This document shows positions 1 through 9,424 of a DNA stretch of 64,000 nucleotides, piece after piece. The stretch covers positions 1 to 64,000 of the forward strand of contig CAZZUX010000005.1 of the NCBI GenBank assembly GCA_964657395.1, in the 5' to 3' direction. This DNA is from G963692885 sp964657395 (GTDB lineage Bacteria; Acidobacteriota; Terriglobia; Terriglobales; Acidobacteriaceae). The notes below the pieces were generated by a model. The model worked only from the letters and a program-made list of their open reading frames with translations, was not told the DNA's origin and made no database searches. A program made the position numbers and the translations under genes. Numbering within the stretch: the stretch's first letter is position 1; each line of letters starts with the position of its first letter.

Positions 1-2
1 CT

Positions 3-1127
3 GTGTCCGTGGGCGAAGTGCTGGCGATCAGCGGCCTGGTGAAGGAACTGACTGAGCGGCTGCGTGCGTACGACGTGGTGATATCGACGACGACGCGTAC
101 TGGTCAGAAGCTGGCGCGGGAACGCTTTGGCGCGGACCACTGCTTCTATTTTCCTCTCGATTTTTCCTGGTCCGTGGCTGCGTGCCTGCGGCGGATCAGA
201 CCTTCGATCCTGGTACTGGCTGAATCGGAGTTGTGGCCGAACCTGCTGAGTGCGTGCGATCGCAGGGGAGTACCGGTGGTGGTTGTAAATGCGCGGGTGT
301 CGGACCGCTCATTGCCGAAGTACTTGCGGTTGCGACGGCTGTGGCGACCGTTCCTGCGCTTGTTGACGCGCGTGTCCACGCAGACGGCAGAAGATGCTTT
401 GCGGATGGTGAGGATTGGCGTGCCTGCGGAGCGCGTTGTTGCAGGCGGCAATCTGAAGTTCGATGTGCGACCACCTGCCGGTGGCGTGATGACGAAGTTG
501 TTGCGAAGCCATTTGATGGGCGAGGCAAAGCTGCTGGTGTGTGGGTCGACGCTGGAGGGTGAAGAAGCGTTGCTGCTGGCTGTGTGGCCGGAGATAGTCA
601 GCCAGGTTCCGGATGCGGTAATGCTGCTGGCGCCGCGCCATCCGGAACGGTTTGGAGTTGTGGCTGAGTTGCTTCGAGCGTCTTCGTTGGCATGGACAAA
701 GCGGTCGCAGTGGATGGAGGATCCGCAGGCGATGAGACCTGGCAGCGTGATGCTGCTGGATTCGATTGGTGAGCTGGCGTCGCTGTATTCGCTGGCGCGC
801 GTGGCGTTTGTGGGAGGCAGCCTGGTGCCGGCGGGCGGGCACAATCCACTGGAGCCGGCACAGTTCGGGGTGGCGATCACAATGGGGCCGCATACCGACA
901 ACTTCAGGGCGATTGTGGAGTTGTTGATTGCTGCCGATGGGCTTTTGGTTGTGGAGGCTGAATCTTTGGCGGAGAAGATCACGACACTGCTGCAGGATGA
1001 TGCCAGAGCTGCTGTCCTGGGGCTGCATGCACGGCAGGTATGTGCTGAGCAGGCCGGTGCTACGGAACGTGCCTTTGCCATGATTGGCGAGATGCTGGAG
1101 AGCAGGGCGCGGGAGAGTGCCCGATGA
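3..1127 (+). CDS. waaA: 3-deoxy-D-manno-octulosonic acid (Kdo) transferase, 5' truncated
   Basis: GT30-family enzyme that transfers Kdo from CMP-Kdo to lipid A precursor at the inner membrane. Visible motifs are SVGEV at the very start (normally preceded by a conserved His-Ala), ELWPN near residue 76, GNLKFD at 149-154 and the C-terminal GGSLVPAGGHNPLEPA stretch near 271-286. The 374 visible residues are about 50 short of the family length, so the true start, and the usual N-terminal membrane anchor, lie before the window; the first GTG is not a credible start. It overlaps the next gene by 4 bp (ATGA), so it is translationally coupled to lpxK in an LPS operon. Confidence 0.93.
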   Translation: MSVGEVLAISGLVKELTERLRAYDVVISTTTRTGQKLARERFGADHCFYFPLDFSWSVAACLRRIRPSILVLAESELWPNLLSACDRRGVPVVVVNARVSDRSLPKYLRLRRLWRPFLRLLTRVSTQTAEDALRMVRIGVPAERVVAGGNLKFDVRPPAGGVMTKLLRSHLMGEAKLLVCGSTLEGEEALLLAVWPEIVSQVPDAVMLLAPRHPERFGVVAELLRASSLAWTKRSQWMEDPQAMRPGSVMLLDSIGELASLYSLARVAFVGGSLVPAGGHNPLEPAQFGVAITMGPHTDNFRAIVELLIAADGLLVVEAESLAEKITTLLQDDARAAVLGLHARQVCAEQAGATERAFAMIGEMLESRARESAR

Positions 1128-2104
1128 AACCGCAACCATGGCTGGCGCCGCTGTCGCCGGTATATGGGGGTCTGGTTCGCGCGAAGAATTGGGCTTACGA
1201 CCGCGGGCATTTGTCTGTGCAACGCTTGAGGTCGCCGGTCATCAGTGTCGGCAACCTTTCGACGGGGGGCGGCGGGAAGACACCGCTGGTGATTGCGATT
1301 GCGCGGCTGCTGAGCGATGCCGGCATGCAGGTGGATGTGCTTTCGCGCGGCTATGGACGTACGGGAACGCAGACCGAAGAGGTGACGCCAGGAGCGGAAG
1401 ATGCGGCGCGGTATGGCGATGAGCCAGTATTGATTGCCGAGGCTGCGGAGGTGCCGGTGTTTGTGGGGGCTTCGCGGTTCGCGGCTGGAAGGATGGCCGA
1501 ACAGTCAGCGCAATCAAGACGGATTCACCTGCTGGATGATGGATTCCAGCATCGACAGCTGGGGCGGGACCTGGACGTGGTGGTGCTGCATCGTTCTGAC
1601 TTCACGGAGTGGCTGCTGCCTGCCGGCCATCTGCGTGAGCCACTGACTTCGCTTCGCCGAGCGGACGTCGTGGTGATGCGGGAAGAAGATCGCGAGCTTG
1701 CGACGACAGCTAGGAAGTACCTTTCGGAACAAGGTGAGGTTTGGTTTGTGCAGAGGACTGTTGCGTGTGCGATGCCGGATGGAATGGCGCTGGCATTCTG
1801 CGGGATTGCGCGACCGGACGAGTTCTTCCAGTATCTACACAATGAACGGATCTCCCTTGCGGCCAGGCGGGCGTTTCCGGATCACTATCGCTTTGGCGAG
1901 TCAGACCTGAAGAGCTTGATGGAAGAGTGCAGGCGGGTGGGTGCGACGACGCTGATTACGACCGAGAAAGATGCGATTCGGCTGGGTGCAGGAGGCAGGG
2001 CGATGCTGGCTGGTTCCCTCCAGTTGACGGTGGCGAGCCTCGAGCTACGGCTGGAAGATCCAGCGCGCGTGGTGCAGATGGCGCAGCGGCTGCTGACTTT
2101 GTGA
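1124..2104 (+). CDS. lpxK: tetraacyldisaccharide 4'-kinase
   Basis: Phosphorylates the 4' position of the lipid A disaccharide, late in the Raetz pathway on the cytoplasmic face of the inner membrane. The P-loop STGGGGKTP (residues 46-54) and DDGFQH (138-143) are diagnostic. Length 326 aa is normal. The ATG overlaps the stop of the Kdo transferase gene as ATGA, supporting coupling. The next gene begins about 85 bp downstream. LpxK next to WaaA is a recurring LPS arrangement. Confidence 0.95.
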   Translation: MKPQPWLAPLSPVYGGLVRAKNWAYDRGHLSVQRLRSPVISVGNLSTGGGGKTPLVIAIARLLSDAGMQVDVLSRGYGRTGTQTEEVTPGAEDAARYGDEPVLIAEAAEVPVFVGASRFAAGRMAEQSAQSRRIHLLDDGFQHRQLGRDLDVVVLHRSDFTEWLLPAGHLREPLTSLRRADVVVMREEDRELATTARKYLSEQGEVWFVQRTVACAMPDGMALAFCGIARPDEFFQYLHNERISLAARRAFPDHYRFGESDLKSLMEECRRVGATTLITTEKDAIRLGAGGRAMLAGSLQLTVASLELRLEDPARVVQMAQRLLTL

Positions 2105-2190
2105 AAGCGCCGGCTTGCACCTGGAATGACACTGCCAGCGACGAATGAGCGTGGCGATTCCCGGGCAGATGCTATGAGAAAATCAGGGAA

Positions 2191-3357
2191 TTGATAGCGC
2201 CCGCGACCCAGCTACGTGTGCTCATAGTCAGGCTCGGATCCATGGGCGATATTCTGCATGCCCTGCCTGCGGTGACGGCGTTGCGACAGCAACACCCGGA
2301 ATGGTTTCTTGGATGGGCGGTAGAGCCGCAGTGGCAATCGCTGCTGGCGGCGTGTGACACACCCGCGCGGCTGGCGGTGGGAGAACGTCCGACGATGCCG
2401 CTGGTGGACAGGGTGCACCTGGTGCCGACCAAGAAGTGGGCGCGTGCACCATTTTCTCCGAATACGATCGGCGAGATTCGCGATATACGCCGCGAGCTCC
2501 GTGCTTCGCAGTATGACGTATGCATGGACCTTCAGGGGGCGATCCGCTCGGCGGTACTGGGACGTATGGCTGCGCCGTCGCGCAGGATCGGCGAGGCAGC
2601 GCCGCGGGAACGGCTGGCGCGCAACCTGTTTACGGAACGTATTGAAACGCACAGGGCGCACGTGATCGAGCAGGCGATTGAGGTGGCGCAGCATATCGCG
2701 AACGATGAACTCACTGCGGGGCTGCCGGCCCTACCGCATAGTCCGCAAGCCGAGGCGTGGTGCGACCGGACGATTTCGCGAGGGAATGCGCTGGTGCTGA
2801 TGAATCCCGGCGCAGGCTGGGGTGCAAAGCGATGGCCGGCGGAACGTTTTGGAGCCGTGGCGGCTGCGCTGCACGCTGCAGGATGCAAGGTGATTGTGAA
2901 TACCGGGCCGGGCGAAGAGATGATTGGCCGCGATGTGCTGGCGGCGAGTGGCGGTGTTGCGGTTGCGCTGAACATGACGCTGGACCAGCTGATTGCTGTG
3001 ACACGCCGGGCGGCGCTGATGATTGCAGGAGATACGGGACCGCTGCACCTTGCCTGCGCGCTGGGTGTGCCGGTGGTGGGCATCTTCGGGCCGACGGACC
3101 CTGCGCGCAACGGCCCGTTCGGAGTACCGTCGCGGGTGCTGAGACACCCTGAAAGCAAGCGCGACCACGCGCGGCATCGTGAGCCGGAGGCAGGGCTGCT
3201 GACGATTACGCCGGAAGAGGTGATTGCTGCTGCGCAGGAGTTGCTGGAGGGCCGGGAGAACGAAGCGAATGCTGCGGCTGTCGAGGCCAAGGCTGGTTCG
3301 CCGCTGACGGCTGGGTCGGGCGCAGAGCAGGATCAGCCGACGCGGCCGGAGCTATGA
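2191..3357 (+). CDS. ADP-heptose:LPS heptosyltransferase-like GT9 glycosyltransferase
   Basis: GT9-family transferase expected to add heptose or another core sugar to LPS. The N-terminus VLIVRLGSMGDILHALP and the C-terminal GDTGPLHLACALGVPVVGIFGPTDP block are typical of WaaC/WaaF proteins. At 388 aa it is somewhat long, with a low-complexity Ala/Glu-rich tail of about 40 residues. The start shown is TTG; a GTG at 2218 is an alternative that would begin closer to the conserved domain. It shares a 4-bp overlap with the following methyltransferase-like gene. Which heptosyltransferase (I, II or other) cannot be told from the sequence. Confidence 0.88.
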   Translation: MIAPATQLRVLIVRLGSMGDILHALPAVTALRQQHPEWFLGWAVEPQWQSLLAACDTPARLAVGERPTMPLVDRVHLVPTKKWARAPFSPNTIGEIRDIRRELRASQYDVCMDLQGAIRSAVLGRMAAPSRRIGEAAPRERLARNLFTERIETHRAHVIEQAIEVAQHIANDELTAGLPALPHSPQAEAWCDRTISRGNALVLMNPGAGWGAKRWPAERFGAVAAALHAAGCKVIVNTGPGEEMIGRDVLAASGGVAVALNMTLDQLIAVTRRAALMIAGDTGPLHLACALGVPVVGIFGPTDPARNGPFGVPSRVLRHPESKRDHARHREPEAGLLTITPEEVIAAAQELLEGRENEANAAAVEAKAGSPLTAGSGAEQDQPTRPEL

Positions 3358-3944
3358 CGGCGATGCAGTCTTCTTCGTGGAGCAGGATTGCGCGACGTGT
3401 GCGGGTGCCATTCGGTTTTGTCATCGCGGCGATTTTTCTCATGCAGATTTACGTTCATCCGCCGACTGCGCGCTCGTTGTTGTGGAGCCTGCTGCTGGTG
3501 GTGCCCGGCGGGGCGCTGCGGGCGTATGCGTCCGGGTATGTTCGGAAGAACGCGGAGCTGGCGGTGACTGGACCGTATGCGTATACGCGCAATCCTCTCT
3601 ATCTTGGATCAATGTTGATGGCGGTCGGATTTGCGGCTGCGGGTAGAAGTTTAATGATTGCCGCACTCCTGGTGTTGATGTTTGTGGCGATTTATCTGCC
3701 GGTGATTTTTGCGGAAGAGGCATTTCTGCGTGTAGCGTTTCCGGACTTTGAGGCGTATGAGCGCAGGGTGCCTCGCCTGCTGCCGCGTATGACGCCTGCT
3801 TTCCCTGGGGTATCCAGTCAAACTGGCGGCGGATTCTCGGGCGCCTTATACGTACAACACCGCGAGTACAATTCTGCCCTCGGTGCGATCGCGATATACG
3901 CGGCGTTGGTGGGTCGACTCTGGTTTTCGGGACGAACTTCCTGA
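3354..3944 (+). CDS. isoprenylcysteine carboxyl methyltransferase (ICMT)/PEMT-like integral membrane protein
   Basis: 196-aa membrane protein with about four hydrophobic segments and the family signature GPYAYTRNPLYLG (residues 73-85), followed by an acidic/aromatic C-terminal segment (AEEAFLR...FEAYERRVPR). These mark the SAM-dependent ICMT/phospholipid methyltransferase superfamily. Substrate is unknown; bacterial members act on lipids or small isoprenoids. Its start overlaps the heptosyltransferase stop (ATGA) and its stop overlaps the next start, so it belongs to the LPS operon, which hints at an envelope-lipid substrate (inference). Confidence 0.8.
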   Translation: MTAMQSSSWSRIARRVRVPFGFVIAAIFLMQIYVHPPTARSLLWSLLLVVPGGALRAYASGYVRKNAELAVTGPYAYTRNPLYLGSMLMAVGFAAAGRSLMIAALLVLMFVAIYLPVIFAEEAFLRVAFPDFEAYERRVPRLLPRMTPAFPGVSSQTGGGFSGALYVQHREYNSALGAIAIYAALVGRLWFSGRTS

Positions 3945-4819
3945 TGGCAACGAGTGGGATGGCGCAGCGAGTGAAGGCTTTTGTACCAGGCTTCCGAAGG
4001 TCCGATCGATCCAGACGGATACGCGATGCTGCTCTTTGCGTTCTGCTGTGCGCCGCTGGATGGTGCAGCGGCGGCAAACCGATGGTTGAAGCACAGACGC
4101 CAGGTCCGGCTGTGTCTTCGCTGCCGCAGCTGCACGCACCGGATGTGCGTTATGGTCTGCCGCAGCACCAGACACTGAACTACGTAGTGGACTGGCGAGT
4201 GTTTCCAGCGGGTACGGCGACGTTTCACCTCGATGCCGATGGCGCTACGGAGCAGATCAAGGCGACGGGCGTGGATATTGGCGCGATCAATCTTCTCTTC
4301 AAGGTGAATGACCGTTTCCAGTCGGCGCTGGACCGACGGACCGGCTGCTCGCTGTATTTCAACAAGCAGCTGGAAGAGGGGCATCGGCAGATCAACAGCA
4401 GTCTGCAGTTCAATGGCGCCGCCGGGCAGCAGATTCTCGACGAGAAGAACCTGGTGAAAGGGACGAGCAAGCATCAGCAGGCGGCGATGCCCGCGTGTGT
4501 GAGCGATTTGATGTCCGCGATCTTTTATGGAGCTACACAGAATCTTGAGGCGGGACAGTCGTTTTCGTTTCCGGTAGCGGATGCGATGCGTACGGTGGAA
4601 GTGACGATGAAGGTGGAGGCGAGGGAGCGAGTGGTCACGCCGGCCGGCACATTTGAGACATTCCGGGTTCAGCCGATGGCAGCGGCGGGTGTGGTGAAGA
4701 ATCGCGGAAACATCTGGATCTGGTATAGCGACGACAATCGCCACCTGCCGGTGCAGATGCGGGCACGGCTATTCTGGGGAACGCTTACGATGCACCTGGC
4801 GAGCATCGAATCGAAGTAG
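3944..4819 (+). CDS. DUF3108 domain-containing exported protein
   Basis: 291-aa protein with a hydrophobic segment at about residues 28-43 and a preceding Arg-rich stretch, suggesting export or a membrane anchor. The body (TLNYVVDWRVFPAGTATFHLDADG... and VEARERVVTPAGTFETFRVQP...GNIWIWYSDDNRHLPVQMRA) matches the DUF3108 pattern, a beta-rich periplasmic or outer-membrane-associated domain of unknown function. The ATG overlaps the previous stop by 1 bp (TGATG), so it closes a five-gene operon beginning with waaA. A role in LPS or envelope assembly is inferred from context only. Confidence 0.8.
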   Translation: MATSGMAQRVKAFVPGFRRSDRSRRIRDAALCVLLCAAGWCSGGKPMVEAQTPGPAVSSLPQLHAPDVRYGLPQHQTLNYVVDWRVFPAGTATFHLDADGATEQIKATGVDIGAINLLFKVNDRFQSALDRRTGCSLYFNKQLEEGHRQINSSLQFNGAAGQQILDEKNLVKGTSKHQQAAMPACVSDLMSAIFYGATQNLEAGQSFSFPVADAMRTVEVTMKVEARERVVTPAGTFETFRVQPMAAAGVVKNRGNIWIWYSDDNRHLPVQMRARLFWGTLTMHLASIESK

Positions 4820-4838
4820 GCTGTTCTCGGATAGTGCG

Positions 4839-5177
4839 CTACTGGATGCGAAAGCGTTCGCGCATCAGGCGCTGCAGGCGAGGCTTGTAGATCAGGTTGT
4901 AGGCGAGTTCCTTGTCCGGGAACATGGCAAGTGCAGCCTTTTTGCTGTCAGCCACGATCTCAGCGGCTTCATCGACAGTGAGACTGCCATCCTGGCTGAT
5001 GACGGACATGACCATGTCCATCATCAACTGCAGTCGCCGGAGCTTGCGCTGTTCTTCTCGATCGGGGACGTTGTTTGCGGAGGTCTCCGGATGTTTGTCC
5101 GCGGCCATGGTGTCGCTGGCTGAGTCGTTGCCGTGGTTGTTTGAGTCCTGATTCTGCTGAGGGCCTTCTGACCTCAT
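4839..5177 (-). CDS. small hypothetical protein
   Basis: 112-aa cytosolic protein of unknown function. The first 35 residues are polar and probably disordered (Asn/Asp/Ser/Gln-rich). The rest is charged and helical, including LRRLQLMMDMVMSVISQDGSLTVDEAAEIVADSKKAALAMFPD. No catalytic motif, signal peptide or membrane segment is seen. It is convergent with the DUF3108 gene (19-bp gap) and lies downstream of comEC on the same strand. No family recognised. Confidence 0.65.
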   Translation of the reverse strand: MRSEGPQQNQDSNNHGNDSASDTMAADKHPETSANNVPDREEQRKLRRLQLMMDMVMSVISQDGSLTVDEAAEIVADSKKAALAMFPDKELAYNLIYKPRLQRLMRERFRIQ

Positions 5178-5314
5178 CCTGAGTTCTCCTGCCGGGGCAT
5201 GTCGCGCTGACTGCAGTTATGTTGTGTGCGAGCATACATCGGAATGCGGCAGTCGTCAGCTTGAAAACCGGGAAGTTTCCGCCCGGTGCAACAGATGGAA
5301 CTCTGCGAACGGAC

Positions 5315-7963
5315 CTATGGTGAGGTCTGAATTGTTTCTCCGTCCAGGTAGAAGCTGGTGATACCGTCTAGATCAGTTCTGTAGGTCTGGACGTGGCTGG
5401 CCTGCAGCTTCTCCAGGGTTTCGAACCGCGGATGGTGGTAGAGGTTGTGCAGACCGACGGAGATGACGGCATAGCGGGGTGCGACGGCGTGAAAGAAGGG
5501 TTCGGTGGTGGAGGTGCGGCTGCCGTGGTGACCTATTTTCAGCAGGTCAGCATGGATAGAGGGAAGAGCTGCCATCTGTTGTTCGCTTGGACCTTCGGCG
5601 TCGCCATCGAGAAGGGCTGAAGTGTTGTGCCAGGCGATCCGCATGACCAGGGAGTCGTCGTTTTTTGCAGCGGCGGACGGCTGGTAGCCTGCGGCGGGAG
5701 CGAGTACGCGAACATCCATGCCGCCGTAGGTGAAGGTGTCTTCAGCATGGAAGGAGCGGATCGTGATGCCAAGCTGCGTGGCTTCGGCCAGCAGGCCCAG
5801 GTATTCGCGTGAAGGCGGGTTGTTACCGATCCAGAGTTCGCGGGGATGGAAGTTGCGCAGCACGGCGAACATGCCGCCCATGTGGTCACTGTGGGCATGA
5901 GTGAGAGCTACGGCATCGAGGCGGCGGATGCCTCGGTCCCAGAGGACGGGTGAGACGACGTCTTCACCGATTTCGAAGTTGCCGGGCGGTTGACGGTCAC
6001 CTCCGGTGAGACCGCCGCAATCCACCATGATGGTTTTGCCCTGGGGAGTGATGAGCAGGAGGGCGTCACCCTGGCCGACGTCGAGAGCCGTGATCTCGAG
6101 TATGCCGGAGCGTGCGCGAATGCCATGCGGAAGCAGCAGGAGGAGGATGGAAACGACCAGCGCGGACATCGCCGGGATGGCTACAGACCTGCGCATCCGC
6201 AGTGCCCACACAGCAAATGTAAGCAGGACTGTGCAGCAGATGAGCAGCGAGCTGGGCGGACGGGCGATGCGCAGGTCGCCTGCCTGGATATGCGAGAAGA
6301 ATTGAACGATGCCGTTTGCAAGATGCAGCAGAACGGCGAGTGGAGCCGCCGGCAGCGCGGCGAGAGGGGGGGCGATGATGGCGAAGGCTGCGGTGAGAAC
6401 GGCGGCGGGCAGAAGCAGGCCCAGCAAAGGGATGAGCAACAGGTTGACAGGCAGGGCGAGCAATGTGGCGCGATGGAAGTAGACGGCCATCGGGATGGTC
6501 ATGACCACTTCAACCATGGCGGAGACAGCAAGCATCTCCAGCAGGCGCAGAGTCCATTGCGCGATCCGTGCCATGGAATGGACTGTTGCTGCGGCATTGG
6601 GCCGGCCTGGCAGGAGAGGCGCAAGATGTTCAGCGATGAGGCGCAGCATCACGCGGTATTGTGCCAGTCGTGGTGGCAGCGAGTGGTCGATAGCGGTGAG
6701 ATGAATGCGAGCGCTGGCTGACAGCCAGGGTCCGAAGCTGCGTTCCAGGATGGGTGCTACGAGACCCCCGGTGGCGATAACCGTGAGTAGGGTCATCTGG
6801 AGGCCGGCGTCGAAGAGAGCATGCGGATCCCAGGCAAGCAGGCAGAGGAGGGCCACGCCAACAGCCTGAAGAGCATGGCGTTCCCTGAAGACAGCGCGGG
6901 CGGCGAGGTAGAGCAGGACCATCCAGAGCGCGCGTTGCACGGGCTGTCCAAAGCCGGTGAAGACGGCATAGACAAGCGAGATGCCTGCTGTTGCCAGGAG
7001 GGCAGTTCGTCTTTTGGCATGCAGGCGTTTTGAGCCGGCAAAGACGAGGGCGGCGATGAGACCGACATGCAGTCCGGAGACAACGAGCACGTGGAAGGAG
7101 CCGGTACGTTCAAAGCCCTGGCGTTCGCCGCGCTGTAGATAGCTGCGGTCGCCAGTGACCATGGCGGTAATCATGCCGGTGTCCGCCTCCGTGAGTGAAA
7201 GCCAGGAGGGCTGCCAGCGCGGATGGGAGGCGGAACCGAGAGCCATAAGACGGGTGCCTGCGGAGACCTGCAGGGCGTGGATGGCACAGGCTGCAGAGCC
7301 GGAAAAGATGGCGCGGTGGGGAGCGCGGACTGGCAGGGCGATGTTGCGGCCATCGGCGGCGCCCAGAACGTCGACACCCTGGCTTGCCAGCCACGCGCGG
7401 CCGTTCCACACTCCCGGATCGCGATACTGCTGCGGAATCTTCAAAGTGGTGTCGACGGTGATGGTGTCACCGCAATGCACTGGCTCGAGGGTCATGGATG
7501 CGGGTGCAAAGATCGCGAGCCGCATGCCGCCGGTGTGGATGGGATGTCCATCGATCTGATGGATGGCAAGCTGAACCGAAAGCTCCTGCTCCTGCATGCG
7601 GATGTTGGTGTAGGGGCGTTCGGTCTCGGTAAGCCGCAGGGCGTTGTAACGAACAACTTCACCGGTGATGGTGTGTGGAGTTCCATTGGCAAGGGTGAGG
7701 AGGTCACGATGGGGCGAAGGGTGCGGCTGAACTTCTGCGATGTACCAGCCGAGCAGGAGCCATGCTGCCAGCAGGGGTAGAAGCGCGAATCTGGTGCGGG
7801 TGCGGACCATGAATGCGAGGACGCTTGAAGGAAGGATGCCGATCAGCAAATGTGCGGAGGTGATCCACCAGTAGCGGCTGAGCACGATGCCCGCGGCAAG
7901 GGCGATCGCGGCGCAGACAGCCGGCTGTGCGGAAAAACCTAAAGGTTCGAGATGCGCGATCAT
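5315..7963 (-). CDS. comEC: ComEC/Rec2-type DNA-uptake channel with metallo-beta-lactamase domain
   Basis: Inner-membrane channel that passes single-stranded DNA into the cytoplasm during natural transformation. Order: an N-terminal hydrophobic region with a DUF4131-like OB-fold part, the multi-helix Competence domain in the middle, and a C-terminal metallo-beta-lactamase domain with THAHSDHMGG near residue 690 and GHHGSR near 810. About 880 aa, so full length. I chose the ATG at 7963 because AAGGG lies 9 nt upstream; an in-frame ATG at 8059 is the longer alternative and has no clear ribosome-binding site. It follows rlmD closely on the same strand. No other competence gene is in the window. 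Confidence 0.9.
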   Translation of the reverse strand: MIAHLEPLGFSAQPAVCAAIALAAGIVLSRYWWITSAHLLIGILPSSVLAFMVRTRTRFALLPLLAAWLLLGWYIAEVQPHPSPHRDLLTLANGTPHTITGEVVRYNALRLTETERPYTNIRMQEQELSVQLAIHQIDGHPIHTGGMRLAIFAPASMTLEPVHCGDTITVDTTLKIPQQYRDPGVWNGRAWLASQGVDVLGAADGRNIALPVRAPHRAIFSGSAACAIHALQVSAGTRLMALGSASHPRWQPSWLSLTEADTGMITAMVTGDRSYLQRGERQGFERTGSFHVLVVSGLHVGLIAALVFAGSKRLHAKRRTALLATAGISLVYAVFTGFGQPVQRALWMVLLYLAARAVFRERHALQAVGVALLCLLAWDPHALFDAGLQMTLLTVIATGGLVAPILERSFGPWLSASARIHLTAIDHSLPPRLAQYRVMLRLIAEHLAPLLPGRPNAAATVHSMARIAQWTLRLLEMLAVSAMVEVVMTIPMAVYFHRATLLALPVNLLLIPLLGLLLPAAVLTAAFAIIAPPLAALPAAPLAVLLHLANGIVQFFSHIQAGDLRIARPPSSLLICCTVLLTFAVWALRMRRSVAIPAMSALVVSILLLLLPHGIRARSGILEITALDVGQGDALLLITPQGKTIMVDCGGLTGGDRQPPGNFEIGEDVVSPVLWDRGIRRLDAVALTHAHSDHMGGMFAVLRNFHPRELWIGNNPPSREYLGLLAEATQLGITIRSFHAEDTFTYGGMDVRVLAPAAGYQPSAAAKNDDSLVMRIAWHNTSALLDGDAEGPSEQQMAALPSIHADLLKIGHHGSRTSTTEPFFHAVAPRYAVISVGLHNLYHHPRFETLEKLQASHVQTYRTDLDGITSFYLDGETIQTSP

Positions 7964-8086
7964 GGCAGCGCGACCCTTGACCCTTGCCGCTTCCTGTATG
8001 CGAGACTGTGACGTTACTGACGGAGGCAGAAACGATGCGTCACTAATAGTGGCTGCCATGCATGTGCCAGAAGGATCAAGTCAGGC

Positions 8087-9424
8087 TCAGGCGGATACGA
8101 GTTCGGCAATCGTTTCGAGGTGGAAGGATTGCGGGAACAGGTCGACCAGCGTGATTTTTTCGAGGTGGTAGCCGGAGTGTAACAGCCACTGCAGGTCACG
8201 AGCCATAGTTGCTGGATCGCAGGAAATATAGGTGAGCCGTGGAGGACCAATCCGGGAAAGCAGGGTGGTGACGTCTTTGCCGAGGCCAGCTCGCGGCGGA
8301 TCGACGATGATGAGGTCGGGACGCCGAGCGGGAGTGGCGGAGCGGGCCTGTGCTTTGAGGAAGTCGAGGGTAGAGGCAGCGACGATGCGGTGCCGACCGC
8401 TCTTGAGATTTTCGCGCAGGTCGCGAACGGAGGAGGCTGAGGATTCAACAGCTGTGACTTGTTCGAAGCTGCCGGTCAGTGGCTGCGCGAAGAGGCCGGC
8501 GCCTGCATAGAGGTCCCAGGCCTGGCGACCACTGTGGCCGTTGGCTACCTGGGCGAGCATGGCTGGCAGAAGGAAGCGGTTGACCTGGAAGAAGGAGCCG
8601 GCACTTACGCGATAGCTCTGACTGCCTACGTGGTAGGTGAGGCTTGGATTGCCCCATGCGGCCTGCTGCCGGCCCTGGGTTTTCTGCGTTTCGATGGTGA
8701 AGAGGACGGCTCCGTGGAGAGCTGGCAGTTGTTCGCGCAGGCTTTCGCACAGGATTGGCAGCGCCTGCGTGGCGGCCGAGCCTTGCGTGGTCCAGAGGGA
8801 GAGGAGCAGGGTGTCTTCGGCTGGAGTCGTTTCGAATTCGGCTGCGGATGCGTTGGTAAAGAACTCGACTTCGTCGAAGAGGCCGGAGGGCAGGCCGGTG
8901 GCGTTGAGGATGGCGGGGAACTCGCGAATTGCCTGTTGCAGCAAAGGCGCAGCGATGGGGCAGTGATCGACGGGAACATCACGATGCGAACCGGCCTGCT
9001 TGTAGCACAGGGCGGAGTCGCCGAAGCGGATGTGCAGGCGGACGCGATTCCGGTAGCCAAGTGGTGGGCCGGCCAGTATCTGGATGTTGTGAGATGGGTA
9101 GGTTATCCCGGCGTGGGTGAGAGTTTCCGAAAGGATGGCGCGCTTGATGACGAGTTGTTCGTCGTAGTCGGCATGCTGGTAGTGACAGCCGCCGCAGGTG
9201 GGAAAGTACTCGCAGGGCGGAATGACGCGGGAAGACGATGGTTCGAGGATGCTGGTGAGGCGTGCGTTGGCGAAGCTGCGCCGGTTGTCCGTAATCTCGC
9301 ACTCGACCAGCTCACCTGGCAGGGTGACTGGGACGAAGACGGCCTTACCGGCGTCGGCTATGCCTTCCGGTACGTGGCTGAGGCCTGCACCTCCGTAGAT
9401 GGCTTTTTCGATGCGGAGCTTCAT
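8087..9424 (-). CDS. rlmD: 23S rRNA (uracil-5-)-methyltransferase, RlmD/TrmA family
   Basis: SAM-dependent tRNA/rRNA m5U methyltransferase. It has an N-terminal TRAM-like strand region, four Fe-S cysteines C71-x5-C77-x2-C80 and C155, a SAM-binding WDLYAGAGLFAQPL motif and the catalytic-cysteine motif YISCDPATMARDL near residue 400. The Fe-S cysteines favour RlmD-type 23S U1939 methylation over TrmA. 445 aa is normal. The start overlaps the end of the upstream 235-aa gene by 4 bp, so the two are coupled. Exact target base is inferred from the family. Confidence 0.9.
   Translation of the reverse strand: MKLRIEKAIYGGAGLSHVPEGIADAGKAVFVPVTLPGELVECEITDNRRSFANARLTSILEPSSSRVIPPCEYFPTCGGCHYQHADYDEQLVIKRAILSETLTHAGITYPSHNIQILAGPPLGYRNRVRLHIRFGDSALCYKQAGSHRDVPVDHCPIAAPLLQQAIREFPAILNATGLPSGLFDEVEFFTNASAAEFETTPAEDTLLLSLWTTQGSAATQALPILCESLREQLPALHGAVLFTIETQKTQGRQQAAWGNPSLTYHVGSQSYRVSAGSFFQVNRFLLPAMLAQVANGHSGRQAWDLYAGAGLFAQPLTGSFEQVTAVESSASSVRDLRENLKSGRHRIVAASTLDFLKAQARSATPARRPDLIIVDPPRAGLGKDVTTLLSRIGPPRLTYISCDPATMARDLQWLLHSGYHLEKITLVDLFPQSFHLETIAELVSA

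Noticed and set aside
146..1222. Long minus-strand open frame opposite waaA
   Set aside because: Has no family motif and mirrors the codon pattern of waaA; typical GC-rich antisense frame.
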